From: Shewanella seohaensis
Lineage (GTDB): Bacteria > Pseudomonadota > Gammaproteobacteria > Enterobacterales > Shewanellaceae
DNA: 64,000 bases
NCBI RefSeq assembly: GCF_025449215.1
Contig: NZ_CP104900.1
Location: forward strand, 1,116,001 to 1,180,000
Reading direction: 5' to 3'
Positions within the stretch are counted from its first letter, which is position 1. The number at the start of each line of letters is the position of its first letter. Below are positions 48,182 to 59,035 of this stretch, in pieces. Below the pieces are notes generated by a model. That model was not told the DNA's origin. It saw nothing but the letters and a program-made list of their open reading frames with translations, and made no database searches. A program made the translations under genes and the position numbers.

Positions 48182-49830
48182 TTAGACCGAGCCAGAGGTT
48201 GCGTTAGCGTTGATTGGTGACTTGTCGGCATTGACCTCTGCGCGGGTTTCTGAATCGGGTAATAACTCATGGATCACATGGTCGACAAAACCCGCACCCG
48301 CCGCTTCGTACAAGTTATACACGCTGTGTACGCCAGAGGTTCTCAGCGAGGCGGCATCATCGCCGTATTGTACGATGGCGCTGAGTTTACCTTGATAGTT
48401 CAGCTTCTTAAGCTGCTCAACGGCGAACAGGTTCCCCGCATGGTGCGGCATGGCCAGTAGCACTAACTCAAGATTTGGCGCTCTGTCGAGTTTCTCCCAA
48501 AAGTCGGTATCCGCGGCATCGCCTTGCACTACGTTGCGGCCATTGGCACGGTGTAAATCCACCAGTTCTTGCTTGTGTTCAATTCCGAGGATTTCACCAT
48601 CGAAACGTGCGCGCAGCTCATCGTAGGCACCGCTACCAATGCGGCCCATACCTAAGATCAAGAAGCGGGGATTACCAATGGCAATCGGTCTGTCTTCTGG
48701 GTGCAACGGGGGCTTCTCGAGTCGAATCAAACGTTGTTGGAAGCGTTGATAAATATTGCCCACGGTAGCGTTGAGTGGCGCCGCAAATAAGAAGCTGAAA
48801 CTTAAGGCGACCGCGATTATCACCAGCCATTGTGGTGGTAGCCAACCTTTGCTGGTGGCAACGGCGGCCACGATAAGGCCGAACTCAGAGAAGTTACCTA
48901 AGTTGAATGAGGCCAGCATAGAGGTGCGTGAACGCAGCTTGAATCGTGTCAGTAAGTAGACGAATAACAGGATTTTTAACGGCACTAACAGCACTAATAA
49001 GGCCGCGAGTACCACATCGGATACCGTGGGTAAGCCGTTGAGGCCAATGGTTAAGAAGAAGGCGACAAGGAAGAGTTCTTTAAAGTAGAACAAGGATTTA
49101 GCCAGCTCAGAAGCCTTTTTATGCCCCGCGAGTAAAATCCCGATGATCAGTGCGCCGAGATCCGGTTTGAGGCCGACGGATTCAAACAACCAAGCGCCGA
49201 CAACCAGCGCCATCACTAATCCAAATAGCACTAAGAGTTCGCCGTGACCAACACGGTCGAAGGCTTTGTAAATCAGCGGTTTTGCTAGAGGCAACAGCAA
49301 TAATGCCAGCGCCCAGACAGACGGGATAGCGCCCTTAGAAATAGTTAAAAATACGACGGCAAAAATATCCTGCATAATCAGGATACCAATGGCGACACGG
49401 CCATAGAGGGACTGCACATCGCCTTTATCTTCCAATACCTTAATCGCGAATACCGTACTGGAGAAGCTAAGCGCAAAGGCGATTAATGACAGCTGTGCCA
49501 CGCTCAAACCGTCGAGTTGGCTTAAGCCAATCAGGCCGAGGATTTTGAGGATGGGAATAAACAGCACCATGGAGAGCACTAAATGTATGCTCGAGCCCGC
49601 CCAGACTTCGGCCTTAAAGAGGCTACGAATATCGAGTTTAAGACCAATGGCAAACAATAATAAGGTGACACCGAGATTAGCGAGTTCTTGCAGCAGCGGC
49701 AGGCTTTCTTTCTCAATACCAAAAACAAAGAGTACAAAGCCTGCCACTAAGTAGCCGATCAGGGAGGCAGCCCTATGCGGCTAACCAGCATGCCGCAGAT
49801 AAGTGTAATGATGAGAATAGCCGGTTCCAT
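48182..49830 (-). pseudogene. CPA2-family monovalent cation:proton antiporter with TrkA-N domain (frameshifted as read)
   Basis: A Kef/YbaL-type antiporter. The N-terminal membrane domain has about twelve helices, with motifs LGVTLLLFAIGLKLD and LSFSSTVFAIKVLEDKG. The C-terminal NAD-binding TrkA-N domain is FLILGMGRIGSGAYDELRARF. It should exchange potassium or sodium for protons under ligand control. It truly starts at 49830 (MEPAILIITLICGMLVSRIG), but the frame meets a stop after LPP. A fourth base in the plus-strand G run 49762-49764 gives LPPLIGYLVAGFVLFVFG and a continuous protein of about 549 residues. It lies downstream of dsbD but behind that gene's terminator. Confidence 0.83.
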
Positions 49831-49893
49831 AATGCTCCAATCTAAAAAGTCCACGTTAAACAGGGATTGTATAAGAAATCGATGACAGCGTGA

Positions 49894-49926
49894 TAAAAAA
49901 GCGGACTTTTAATGAAAAAGTCCGCT
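49894..49926 (-). terminator. dsbD terminator
   Basis: AGCGGACTTTT (49900-49910) pairs with AAAAGTCCGCT (49916-49926) and is followed by TTTTTTATC on the minus strand, just past the dsbD stop. Confidence 0.88.
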
Positions 49927-49981
49927 CTTTATTGGTTTTACGCTAAAACGGCGCAGTGATAAATTGGCGTTTTAGTTGAGA

Positions 49982-51823
49982 TTATTTCACTAAGTGATCT
50001 AAATGGGCGGCAAATTCCTTCGGTCCCATAAAGCCTGTCACTCTTAGATCTTCCCTCTGCTCACCTTGCTCGTTAAACATCAGCAGCGTGGGTAAACCTA
50101 GTACGTTGTATTTCTCTAGCAGTGCGACATCTATGGCATCGCTCTTAGTCACGTCGGCCTGCAATAACACTATCTTGTTCATCCGTGCTAATACTTCTGC
50201 GTCCTTAAAGGTGATGGCCTCAAACTCTTTACAGGCCACACACCAATCGGCGTAGAGATCCAGCATCACAGGCTTGCCCGCCGCTGTTGCGGCGGCGATT
50301 TCACGGTCTAAATCTTCAATAGATTTAATGTGTTTAAAGCCGTGCTCCTGCTCGGTTGTCGCCACTGTGCCCATTGACGTGTGGGTAAAGCCAAAGTGGC
50401 CCATGACAGCTTGGAAACCGTAGGAGAAGCTGGCCAGCAGCGTGAGTGTTAGTAGCACTGAGCGCACGGTTTGTTTCCAGTTGAAGGCGCTGAGTTTGTT
50501 TTGGTGCATCAGGTAACCGGTGAAGCTAATGCCCCAGAGTGACCAGAGCACATCGGAAACCACACCAGTCCAAATGCGGCCAAGCATCACAATTGATACC
50601 GCAATCAGGAGGAAACCGAACACAGTTTTAATGATGTTCATCCAAGCGCCAGCGCGTGGCAGTAACTTACCACCCGAGGTACCAATGATGAGTAGCGGCA
50701 CACCCATACCCATGCTCAGCACGTAGAGCGCGAGGAAACCTTGCAATAAATCGCCGGTTTGTGCCACATAGACTAAGGCGCCTGAGAGCGGGGCCGTTGT
50801 GCAAGGTGAGGCCACTAATCCCGAGATCACCCCCATCAAAAACACGCCAACTAAATTTCCGCCCTTTTGATTGTTGGAAATCGAGTTCATCTTCTCCTGC
50901 CAACTAGAAGGCAGTTTGAGATCGTACAAGCCAAACATGGATAAACTGAGTACAAAGAACAGGATAGCTAAAAAGATCAGCACAGCGGGATGCTGTAGCG
51001 CCGCTTGGTATTTCATCCCCGCAGAGGCAACCACTAGACCTAAAATCGAGTAGGTGATTGCCATACCTTGCACATAGGCCATCGACAGGGTGAAGGCCTT
51101 GGCGGTCGAGAGTTTTTGCCCTTGGCCAACAATAATGCCCGATAGGATAGGGTACATCGGGAAGACGCAAGGCGTGAGCGCCAGACCAATCCCTAGGCCG
51201 AAGAAGATCACTAAGGTCCAGAGTAAACTGTCGTTAGACAGCATCTGGCTTAGGCTGTCCTGCTGAGTAATAGGTTGGCTTGGGGCGCTGCTAGTTTGCT
51301 TGGCGTCAGCAGAGGCGGCAGGTTCAGTCGTTTCGTTGCTGTCTGCGCCCGTTGCAATATCCCCATCATTGGCCGCGACAGCCTTTAGGGTCACGTCCCG
51401 CTTGGTCGGTGGATAACAGAGTTTACCCTCGGCGCAGCCCATAAAGGTCACGGTTAAGGTGCCGTTATCATCGGCTTGTTTCAGGCCAACGGGAATATCG
51501 ATATAGGTGTAGTAAACCTCTTGCTCACCGAAATATTCGTCGTTGTGGGGCTTACCCTTTGGCAGGTCGATGGTGCCAAGTTCGGCGCCATTGACGCTAA
51601 ATTTGAGTTTATCCCGATACATATAGTAGCCGTCGGCAATGACCCAATTGAGGGTGACCTTATTACCTTCTTGCTTAAAATCGAAGGCAAAGGCTTGGTC
51701 GACAGGCATTAACTCGGGTTCGCTTTTTAGAAAACCAAAGCTATTGGCGAAGGCGTTGCCACTTAGGGTGAGAGGCGTAAAGAGCAGTAACGCGGTGAAA
51801 ACAAGGCTAAGTAGTTTTTTCAT
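49982..51823 (-). CDS. dsbD: Thiol:disulfide interchange protein DsbD
   Basis: A 613-residue inner-membrane reductant conveyor. A signal peptide (LLSLVFTALLLFTPLTLSGNAFA) precedes the periplasmic alpha domain with its Cys pair in GCAEGKLCYPP. The membrane domain has its cysteines in LALTPCVFPMYPILSG and GLVASPCTTAPLSGAL. The C-terminal thioredoxin domain carries CVAC (C528 and C531, in YADWCVACKEFE). All six redox cysteines are present. It passes electrons from cytosolic thioredoxin to DsbC, DsbG and cytochrome c maturation, important for a cytochrome-rich organism. Its start overlaps the cutA stop by 4 bases (ATGA), indicating translational coupling. Confidence 0.96.
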   Translation of the reverse strand: MKKLLSLVFTALLLFTPLTLSGNAFANSFGFLKSEPELMPVDQAFAFDFKQEGNKVTLNWVIADGYYMYRDKLKFSVNGAELGTIDLPKGKPHNDEYFGEQEVYYTYIDIPVGLKQADDNGTLTVTFMGCAEGKLCYPPTKRDVTLKAVAANDGDIATGADSNETTEPAASADAKQTSSAPSQPITQQDSLSQMLSNDSLLWTLVIFFGLGIGLALTPCVFPMYPILSGIIVGQGQKLSTAKAFTLSMAYVQGMAITYSILGLVVASAGMKYQAALQHPAVLIFLAILFFVLSLSMFGLYDLKLPSSWQEKMNSISNNQKGGNLVGVFLMGVISGLVASPCTTAPLSGALVYVAQTGDLLQGFLALYVLSMGMGVPLLIIGTSGGKLLPRAGAWMNIIKTVFGFLLIAVSIVMLGRIWTGVVSDVLWSLWGISFTGYLMHQNKLSAFNWKQTVRSVLLTLTLLASFSYGFQAVMGHFGFTHTSMGTVATTEQEHGFKHIKSIEDLDREIAAATAAGKPVMLDLYADWCVACKEFEAITFKDAEVLARMNKIVLLQADVTKSDAIDVALLEKYNVLGLPTLLMFNEQGEQREDLRVTGFMGPKEFAAHLDHLVK

Positions 51824-52143
51824 GGCTGAGTGTTATCTTTTATCCAATCTAAGTAGGCTGGTAGCCCGTGAGTCACGGGTACGGCAATAATTTCAGGCAC
51901 TTGATAAGGGTGGAGTTGAAGCACAAGCTGTTCTAACTCGGCATAGCGGCTTTGTAAACATTTAATGTGTAAGCTAATTTCTTGCTCCTCACAGATTTTT
52001 CCTTCCCATGCATAAATGGAGCGGATCGGCGCCGAAATATGTACGCAGGCGGCGATGCGCGCTTCCACTAAGGCACGTGCAATGCGCTTTGCTTGAACTT
52101 CATCTGGGCAACTGGTGCTGACCACAAGATATTGAGCTTGCAT
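51820..52143 (-). CDS. cutA: Divalent-cation tolerance protein CutA
   Basis: A 107-residue CutA1-type trimeric protein. Family motifs are CPDEVQAKRIARALVEARIAACVHI, IRSIYAWEGKICEEQEISLHIK, and the C-terminal VPEIIAVPVTHGLPAYLDWI. Mutations in E. coli cutA change copper tolerance, though the biochemical role is unclear. It is the first gene of a cutA-dsbD pair, with a 4-base overlap, the same order as in E. coli. Confidence 0.95.
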   Translation of the reverse strand: MQAQYLVVSTSCPDEVQAKRIARALVEARIAACVHISAPIRSIYAWEGKICEEQEISLHIKCLQSRYAELEQLVLQLHPYQVPEIIAVPVTHGLPAYLDWIKDNTQP

Positions 52144-52366
52144 GGTGTGAGGTATCGTCCCTTAACAATCTTAAACTTCGCTTAAGCCTATTAGGCTAAG
52201 CTACTTTACGTGTTTTTATGGTCTCATACATTAACCGGGTAATAAAAGAGTGAGCTAAATATCAGAAGTTTCACTCCCTTACCGACAGCGCCAGCCAAGA
52301 GACTTGAATTAAGACCGGATAGCCCCCATTTAGTTTTCAAGTAAGCGAGATAAATCTGAGGTCGGT

Positions 52367-52986
52367 ATGTTTTTAATCCTGTTTTTATTATTTGTGCTGA
52401 TCCCAGTTGTCGAACTGTCAGTGTTAATTCGCGTGGGCGAGGTGCTCGGCACTTGGACCACTATTGGTCTGGTGTTATTTACCGCCGTGTTGGGCGTATC
52501 CCTCGTGCGTAGTCAAGGACTGAGCACGCTGATGCAAGTGCAGCAAAAACTCACCCGAGGCGAGGCGCCAGGGCAGGAAATTGTCGAAGGCATGATGCTA
52601 GCCATGGCGGGTGTATTGCTGGTTATTCCAGGCTTTGTGACTGATTTTATTGGCCTATTATTACTCACACCCTTAACGCGCCGCCCGATTGCCGCTTTAG
52701 TGTTTAAGCGTATGCAGCTGCGCGTGGTGTCTGGTTTACAGGGCGGAATGCACGGCGGTTTTGGCGCGGGTCCATTTGGACCTCATTCAGGCTCACAGTC
52801 GAATCCATTTGGCCAATCCCCTTTGAGCAACATACTCACTCCGACGGCAATGTGTATGAAGGGGACTTTGAGCATAAGGCCGATCCGAGCGATAAACGCC
52901 CCGAGAGTCATCAATTGACCGACCAAGACCTTGATGCGAAAGCGAATGAGCCTAAAGACGCTCAGCCAAAGGATCCAAAACCTTAG
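52367..52986 (+). CDS. fxsA: FxsA-family cytoplasmic membrane protein (C-terminal tail frameshifted as read)
   Basis: FxsA-type membrane protein. The N-terminal core has four hydrophobic segments (LILFLLFVLIPVVELSVLI, TIGLVLFTAVLGVSLV, MMLAMAGVLLVIPGFV, DFIGLLLLTPLTRRPI). In E. coli FxsA interferes with phage T7 exclusion by F plasmids. As read the frame ends at 52918 with an implausible tail. A fifth C in the run 52818-52821 gives PFEQHTHSDGNVYEGDFEHK, an acidic His-rich tail ending at 52986, about 206 residues. The core is unaffected. A terminator follows at 53029. Confidence 0.85.
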
Positions 52987-53028
52987 TCATATATCCCGAC
53001 AGCTAAGCTGTACTCAGGCACTATTCTG

Positions 53029-53066
53029 CAAGCTCCCATAGGTAAACCTTTGGGAGCTTGTTTTTA
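53029..53066 (+). terminator. fxsA terminator
   Basis: CAAGCTCCCA (53029-53038) and TGGGAGCTTG (53051-53060) pair and are followed by TTTTTATTTG. Confidence 0.88.
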
Positions 53067-53173
53067 TTTGGGCTTTGTCGCAATAGTCTGCGGTGGATCA
53101 CTTGTCTCACCTTTGCTTCGATTTAGGGGCGTACTATAGTAAACCTCGAACATATTATTCATGGAGGTTGAAT

Positions 53174-53569
53174 ATGCACTTAACTAAGTTAAAGCTGATG
53201 TCGGGATTGTTGTCTGTCGTAACTTGCTCGCTGATCACCTATAGCGCCGTGGCAGGGCCTTTAGATCCAAATTGCGACCCTGAAAAAGTTGCCAAGAATG
53301 CCGCGGTCAAGGCTACTACTGGCGTGAGTGGTCGCTGTACTCCCGAGAAAGCCGCCGAGCGTACGGCGAAAGATGCCAAGGATGCCGTTGGGGATGCTAA
53401 GGATAAAGTGACGGATTCGGTCAGTGATAAGGTCGATGATATTAAACCCGACGATAAGCTATCCGACAAAGCCTCCGATGCGCTAAAGCAAGATAAGCAC
53501 GAACACGACAAGCACGACAAAAAAGAGGGAGTCGATGCTAAGAAAGTCGTGAAAAAGGTCATCAATTAA
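53174..53569 (+). CDS. Secreted Lys/Asp-rich LEA-like protein of unknown function
   Basis: A 131-residue protein with a signal peptide (LMSGLLSVVTCSLITYSAVA) and a mature part rich in Lys, Asp and Ala, arranged as amphipathic 11-residue-like units (DAKDAVGDAKDKVTDSVSDKVDD). This composition resembles LEA, YtxH or apolipoprotein-like coils rather than an enzyme. Two cysteines (NCDPEKVAK and GRCTPEKAA) could form a disulfide, and the tail holds a His/Asp/Lys cluster (DKHEHDKHDKK) suited to metal binding. I recognise no family. ATG 53174 is backed by ATGGAGGTTGAAT. A terminator follows at 53601. Confidence 0.65.
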   Translation: MHLTKLKLMSGLLSVVTCSLITYSAVAGPLDPNCDPEKVAKNAAVKATTGVSGRCTPEKAAERTAKDAKDAVGDAKDKVTDSVSDKVDDIKPDDKLSDKASDALKQDKHEHDKHDKKEGVDAKKVVKKVIN

Positions 53570-53600
53570 CGCCGGGCTCGATAGTCATTCACTCTTACCG

Positions 53601-53644
53601 CGCCTAGATTTTATGCTAACCCAGCTGAAATCTAGGCGTTTTTG
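53601..53644 (+). terminator. Terminator after the LEA-like gene
   Basis: CGCCTAGATTT (53601-53611) and AAATCTAGGCG (53628-53638) form an 11-bp perfect stem followed by TTTTTG. Confidence 0.88.
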
Positions 53645-53744
53645 TATTCGGCTTAAGTGGATAATCGATAAAAGGAAAGGGCCAATCGATGAGCAATACT
53701 ACATCGATCGGCCACGCCGGGAAGCGTTTAGGGAGAGTGGCGTG

Positions 53745-56700
53745 CTAGTTGGTGCTCGCCACTGCATTCGGTTTGATGTTAAAGGCCAAGCTGTACATCA
53801 CTGGTAGCACTATCAGGGTCAGTAATGAGGCAAAACCTAAACCAAAGATGATAGTGATCGCCATCGAGCCGAAAAAAGCGTCGGGGATCAGCGGGATCAT
53901 CCCGAGCATAGTGGTGATTGCCGCCATTAATACGGGGCGCACACGACTCACACTCGAATCGACGAGTGCGGCATAGGCGGGTTTACCTTCATCGAGCTCG
54001 AGGTTGATTTGGTCAACCAACACAATGCCGTTTTTAATCACCATGCCCGAGAGGCTCAGCAGGCCCAGCAGCGCCATAAAGCTAAAGGGGGCATCGAAAA
54101 TCAATAATCCCGCCGAGACACCAATCAAGGCCAGTGGCACGGTAAACCAAATCACTAAGGGCTGGCGCACAGAGTTAAACAGGAACACTGTGATTAAAAA
54201 CATCGCCAAGTAACCCATAGGAATTGAGCTAAATACCGCGGTTTGGGCTTCGCCTGCGGTCTCATACTCGCCGCCCCATTCGAGGTGGTAACCAGCGGGA
54301 AGACTGATGGCTTCAACCTTATCCTTCACTTTACGCAGCACAGAATCGGCTGTCTCATCGCTGCCAAGCTTTGGATCGGCCAAAACCGCTAACATCCGCA
54401 TCCGGTCGCGACGCTTCACCAACGGGTTTTCCCACTGGGTTTCGAACTGGCTCACCACTTGGGTGGCTGGCACGAAGGTGTTGTGCTCGGTACTCCAAAT
54501 TTGCAGTTTCCACAGGCTGTCGGCCTGTAAGCGCTCTTCGGCGGGTGCACGGGCAACGATAGGCAGCAAATGGCTGGTTTCACGGTACAGACCAATCTGT
54601 TTGCCGCTAAAGTTGATGAGCAGTGCGTTATCCAGATCTTGCTTACTGATCCCGGTTTCCCTCGCCTGAGCATTTTGCAGCTGCGGGCGGATCAGCGGCA
54701 CTTGATTGCGCCAGTCATGGCGAACACCGTCCATCGTTGGTTCTGTATGGAAAATCGCTTCGGCCTGCGCGCCTAATGCACGCAGCACTTCGGGGTCATC
54801 ACCGTAGAAACGTGCCTCAATCTTCGCGGCGGGAGACGGGCCGTTTTCCATATTCTTGAATCGATATTGCGCCTGCGGGAATCGTTGATTTAACTGTCCT
54901 TCTAACTCAGACATATAGACTTTGAGCGACGCTAAATCCTCCATCTCGATGATCAACTGGGCAAAGGCGGGGTAGCCTTTCTCGGGTTGATAGGGCAGGA
55001 CGAAACGCTGCGCACCTTGGCCAATCACTGTGGTTAAGTGTTTTAGGCCGCTGTGTTGTTCCTCCGCTTGCTTGAGTAGCATCTGCTCAATATCGGCGGT
55101 AAAGCGTTCTGTACCTTTGATATCCGTGCCTTCTGGCATCCAAATATCCACAAAGAAGATTGGCGTATTTGACGCAGGGAAGAACACATTTTTGATATGC
55201 CCAAAGCCAATTACCGCAGTAACGAGCATGGCACCGACCAAGAGAATACTGGCGAGCCTAAAACGCAGGGCAAAGGTTAAACTCGCGCGGTATAAGCTAA
55301 AGAACCAGCCCTTGTATGGGTCCTGTTCTTCATCGTCTGCTGGCGCATCTTTAAAGAGCAAGTGGCAGAAGAAAGGTGTCAGGGTGATCGCAGTAATCCA
55401 ACTGATAAATAAAGAGATCATTAACACTTGGAACAGGGAGCGACAAAATTCACCGGCGGCATTTTGTGATAAACCAATCGGCGCAAAGGCGATAATCGCG
55501 ATAACGGTGGCGCCAAGTAGCGGCCATTGGGTTTGCGACACAATTTGTTTTGCGGCTTCGAGGCGAGTCTTACCCCGGCGCAGGCCAATCAGAATGCCTT
55601 CCGTCACCACAATGGCGTTATCGACCAGCATACCAAGCGCGATGATCAGGGCGCCGAGGGAGATCAGTTGCAGCTCAATGCCCAGTACTTTCATCACGAT
55701 AAAAGTGCCGAGAATGGTCAGCAGCAGGATTAATCCCATCAGTAAGCCTGAGCGGAGGCCCATAAACAGCAATAGCACGGCAATAACGATGGCAATCGAT
55801 TCTAATAGGTTGATTAAAAATCCATTAACTGTGTCATCTACCGCCAGACTCTGGTTATAAACCGTGTCTAGGTTCATTCCAATCGGGCGCTGTGATTCTA
55901 GCTCGGCAAGGCGCTGGCTAACGCTTTTACCCACTTCAACCACGTTAACGCCGCTTGAGAAGGAAATCCCCAGTGATAAAGCCGTCTCGCCACGGTTGTG
56001 ATAGAGCACACTCGGGGTCTCGTCGTAATCTTTCTCAATATTGGCAATATCCCCTAAATAAATGAGTTCGGTGCTACCCGGTGGGCTGACAATCAGACGC
56101 GCCAGATCTTGCACACTGCTGAATTCACCCGTAGGGTGGATACGAATGCGATTATCGCCAACCACTAAACTGCCCGCATTGGAGACTACGTTTTGGTTGT
56201 TGATAAGACCGTAGATATAGCTTTGATCTAGCCCCAGTGCCGAGAGTTTTTGTTGTGATATTTCAATCACCACTTGCTCGGTCACACTGCCCGCGACTGA
56301 GACTTTTTTCACCCCAGGCACTAGCACTAATTCTCGGCGCAAATAGTCGGCGTAGTTGGTTAATTCGCGGTTGCTATAATCCGGGCCAGAAAGGTTAAAC
56401 AAAATCCCATAGACGTCGCCAAAGTCGTCATAGACTTTGGGCGAGGTGCTGCCGGGGGCAATTGTCCTGCGGTATCGTTAACCTTACGGCGCACTTCATC
56501 CCACACCTGTGGCAGGCTGGTTTTGTCGTAGGTTTCTTTAATCTCAATTTGGATCTGCGACAGACCAGCACTGTTTATTGAGGTCACGTGCTTAACCGCA
56601 TCGAGCTGCTGTAATGCATCTTCGAGGGGCAGGGTCACCTCCTCTTCGACTTGCTCGGGCGATGCGCCCGGGTAAGCGGTGATCACTAGGGCTTCTTTAA

Positions 56701-56824
56701 TGGTAAATTCGGGAAATTCTAATTGCCCAAGGCCCGTAAAACTGACGCCGCCACCCACGAGTAGCAGCAACACAAACATCCAGCTGATGACTTTGTGGCG
56801 GATGGAATACTCAGCAATATTCAT
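53745..56824 (-). pseudogene. RND-family efflux permease (AcrB/MexF-like; frameshifted as read)
   Basis: A full-size inner-membrane RND pump of about 1,026 residues when joined: two halves each with one plus five helices and large periplasmic loops. It begins MNIAEYSIRHKVISWMFVLLLLVGG and contains the proton-relay helix GALIIALGMLVDNAIVVTEG with its two aspartate-region residues. The frame breaks in GQLPP at the plus-strand G run 56454-56458. One more G gives LPPGSTSPKVYDDFGDVYGI and continues LFNLSGPDYSNREL. It is 3 bases from its adaptor gene, and both should be co-regulated by the divergent LysR gene. The substrate is unknown. Confidence 0.87.
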
Positions 56825-56827
56825 GAA

Positions 56828-57910
56828 TTACACTCCGCGCTGCCAGCGTAGTGGTTTGACTTTCATCCCGTCGGATAACTGGGAAACCCCCGCACTCACA
56901 ATCAAGTCTCCCTTGTTGATGCCGCCTAAGACTTCGATGCCTTGAGTGGTGACACGCCCTAAGGTGACGGCTGTGGGTTTCACTTCACCCGACTGAGACT
57001 GATACACCCACACTTGGACTTGGCCGTCTTGGTCGCGTTTATCGATGGCGGTGACTGGCACTATGGCCGATGCGGTTTGGTCTGGCGTCTTTACTAAGGC
57101 GAGGGTTAATTCGGCGCTCATCCCTGGAAGTAATTGAATATCCTTAGGTTGAGGTAAGGAAAACACTACTTCGTAGGCCTGAGTCCCAGGCGTGACTTGG
57201 GTTGAGTATTCCTTGAATTTCGCATCAAACTCCATTCCCGCTAATGCGCTAAAACGCACCTTAGCGGTAAAGTTTTGTTGCTGCACATAGGTATTTAAGC
57301 TCGCGGCCATCGCCTCGGGAACTTGAATACTGACATCGAGCAGGTTGTTATTTTGCAGCGTTAAAATCCCTTGGTTGGCCTGCACGATTTGGTGGTTATC
57401 CACTAAACGTTTCGCCACTGTGCCGCTAAAGGGTGCGATCAGTTGGGTGTAACTTAATTGGTCACGGGCGGCCGCTAAGGCGGCTTTGGCCGATTTTAGT
57501 TGTGCTTGGGCGCTATCAAACTCGGCTTGGGAGATTAATTTGCGCTTGAGTAGCTCGGTTTTACGCTGAAAATCCGCCGCCAGGAGTTCATGCTCGGCTT
57601 CGCGAGTCATCAGATTGTTATGGGCATCCCTGTCATCCAACTTGGCCAGGAGGCTACCTTGGCGAATTTGTTGACCTTCCACTAGGGCTAGTTCTGTCAG
57701 TTCACCTGAAATCCGAAACGACAACTCGGCGCGGCTATTAGCACTGACGCGGGCGGGAAACGTCCTAAAATCTCCCCCTTCGAGTTGCATCACCTCAAAC
57801 AGTTTGACGGGGCGAATGGCACTTGCCTGTACCGAACTTTCCGCGGGTGTACAGGCTGAAAGTAGTGCGGGCAACAAAGCCGCCAAAGGGAGAAGTCGAT
57901 ATGATTTCAT
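56828..57910 (-). CDS. RND efflux periplasmic adaptor (membrane fusion protein)
   Basis: A 360-residue lipoprotein adaptor: lipobox LLSAC with Cys near residue 19, lipoyl half motif ISGELTELALVEGQQIRQGSLLAKLDD, an alpha hairpin and the second half motif SYTQLIAPFSGTVAKRLVDNHQIV. It joins the RND permease downstream (3-base gap) to an outer-membrane channel, which is not encoded here. It is divergent from the LysR gene at 58040, with a palindromic operator candidate between. Confidence 0.9.
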   Translation of the reverse strand: MKSYRLLPLAALLPALLSACTPAESSVQASAIRPVKLFEVMQLEGGDFRTFPARVSANSRAELSFRISGELTELALVEGQQIRQGSLLAKLDDRDAHNNLMTREAEHELLAADFQRKTELLKRKLISQAEFDSAQAQLKSAKAALAAARDQLSYTQLIAPFSGTVAKRLVDNHQIVQANQGILTLQNNNLLDVSIQVPEAMAASLNTYVQQQNFTAKVRFSALAGMEFDAKFKEYSTQVTPGTQAYEVVFSLPQPKDIQLLPGMSAELTLALVKTPDQTASAIVPVTAIDKRDQDGQVQVWVYQSQSGEVKPTAVTLGRVTTQGIEVLGGINKGDLIVSAGVSQLSDGMKVKPLRWQRGV

Positions 57911-57995
57911 GGTGGGGTGTCCTCGGTAACCAATTTATCAGGATTTCAGGGGCGCGAAGATAACAGCTAAATTTGTTGCAATAAACGGGATACTT

Positions 57996-58012
57996 TGGGA
58001 TTATGAATCCCA
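57996..58012. promoter_or_regulatory. Palindrome in the RND adaptor / LysR promoter region
   Basis: TGGGATTATGAATCCCA is a perfect 7+7-bp palindrome over a 3-base centre, with T-N11-A geometry as in LysR boxes. It sits 27 bases before the LysR start and 85 bases before the adaptor start. Confidence 0.65.
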
Positions 58013-58039
58013 TATTATGAGATTGATATTGAGCTAGAG

Positions 58040-59035
58040 ATGAAGACAGAGGACTTAGCGCTATTTCACCGAATAGCCGAAACCGGCAGTTTGATCGAAG
58101 CTGCTGATTTACTTAACTTGCCTAAGTCGACCGTGAGTCGACGTTTGCAAGCCTTAGAAGATGAGCTGAATATCAAGCTATTCCATCGCCAGAGTCGTTC
58201 GATGACGCTCACCTCGGCGGGAAGCCATTTCTATCAGCGTTCCTTGAATATCTTGGCTCAGCTCGATGAAACCCTATTTGAGATGACCAATGATGATGCC
58301 GAGATCAGCGGCCATCTGCGGATCCAAATGTTCCCTATCCACAGCATGAACGTGCTGATGCGGGCGATTTTCCGCTTTATGGATCTGCACCCTAAGTTAA
58401 CCGTTGAAGTGATCAACAGCGCTGAATCCGTGGATATGGTGAAGAATAACCTCGATGTGGCCTTTGTAGTCGAGCCTGCATTGGACACCTTAGATCTAGT
58501 AGTGCGCCCCATCTTCACCACAGATCTGCGTTTTTATGCCAGTCCCCAATACCTCGCCGAGCACGGTACGCCGCGGACGCCGCAGGAGATTGAGTCCCAT
58601 AATGTGGCCTTGTTTAGGCTCTCGAACGGCAAAATCTTCAATGAGCTATGGATTGGTGCCGAAGAAGAAGTCCGGGTCAGAGGCAATTTCTGCTCTAACA
58701 GTGTCGAAGTGGCGGTAGAATTTGCTCTACAAGGCCGAGGCATAGTGTATGCCCCGACCGAAGTGGTGGTCGAGCATGTGTCTAACGGCCAATTAGTCAC
58801 CCTGTTACCCGAGATTGATCCACATCCCGGAGAATGTTATTTGGCTTATCCTTCAAGACGTTATGTCAGTCTTGCCTGTCGCCGTTTTATCGACTTTATC
58901 ATGCAAGAGTTGGCGCCAGAGGGCGTGCCGACCAATATGAGTGCCGAAGGTAATTTGGGGCGTCGCTCCTGCAAACCCTCGGAAGAACCCTTCCCGCCGA
59001 ATGATGTTCGTTTTCGCCTGAAACACGCGGTGTAA
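58040..59035 (+). CDS. LysR-family transcriptional regulator of the RND pump
   Basis: A 331-residue LysR protein. The N-terminal winged helix is DLALFHRIAETGSLIEAADLLNLPKSTVSRRL; the effector domain follows. The last 30 or so residues (SEEPFPPNDVRFRLKH) extend past the usual LysR end. It belongs to the CrgA-type clade by motif appearance. Its divergent position beside an RND operon, with an intervening palindrome, makes it the likely local regulator. The effector is unknown. Confidence 0.87.
   Translation: MKTEDLALFHRIAETGSLIEAADLLNLPKSTVSRRLQALEDELNIKLFHRQSRSMTLTSAGSHFYQRSLNILAQLDETLFEMTNDDAEISGHLRIQMFPIHSMNVLMRAIFRFMDLHPKLTVEVINSAESVDMVKNNLDVAFVVEPALDTLDLVVRPIFTTDLRFYASPQYLAEHGTPRTPQEIESHNVALFRLSNGKIFNELWIGAEEEVRVRGNFCSNSVEVAVEFALQGRGIVYAPTEVVVEHVSNGQLVTLLPEIDPHPGECYLAYPSRRYVSLACRRFIDFIMQELAPEGVPTNMSAEGNLGRRSCKPSEEPFPPNDVRFRLKHAV

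Noticed and set aside
55030..55860. 276-codon plus-strand frame
   Set aside because: It is antisense to the RND permease, which has clear motifs; the frame is a by-product of its codon use.
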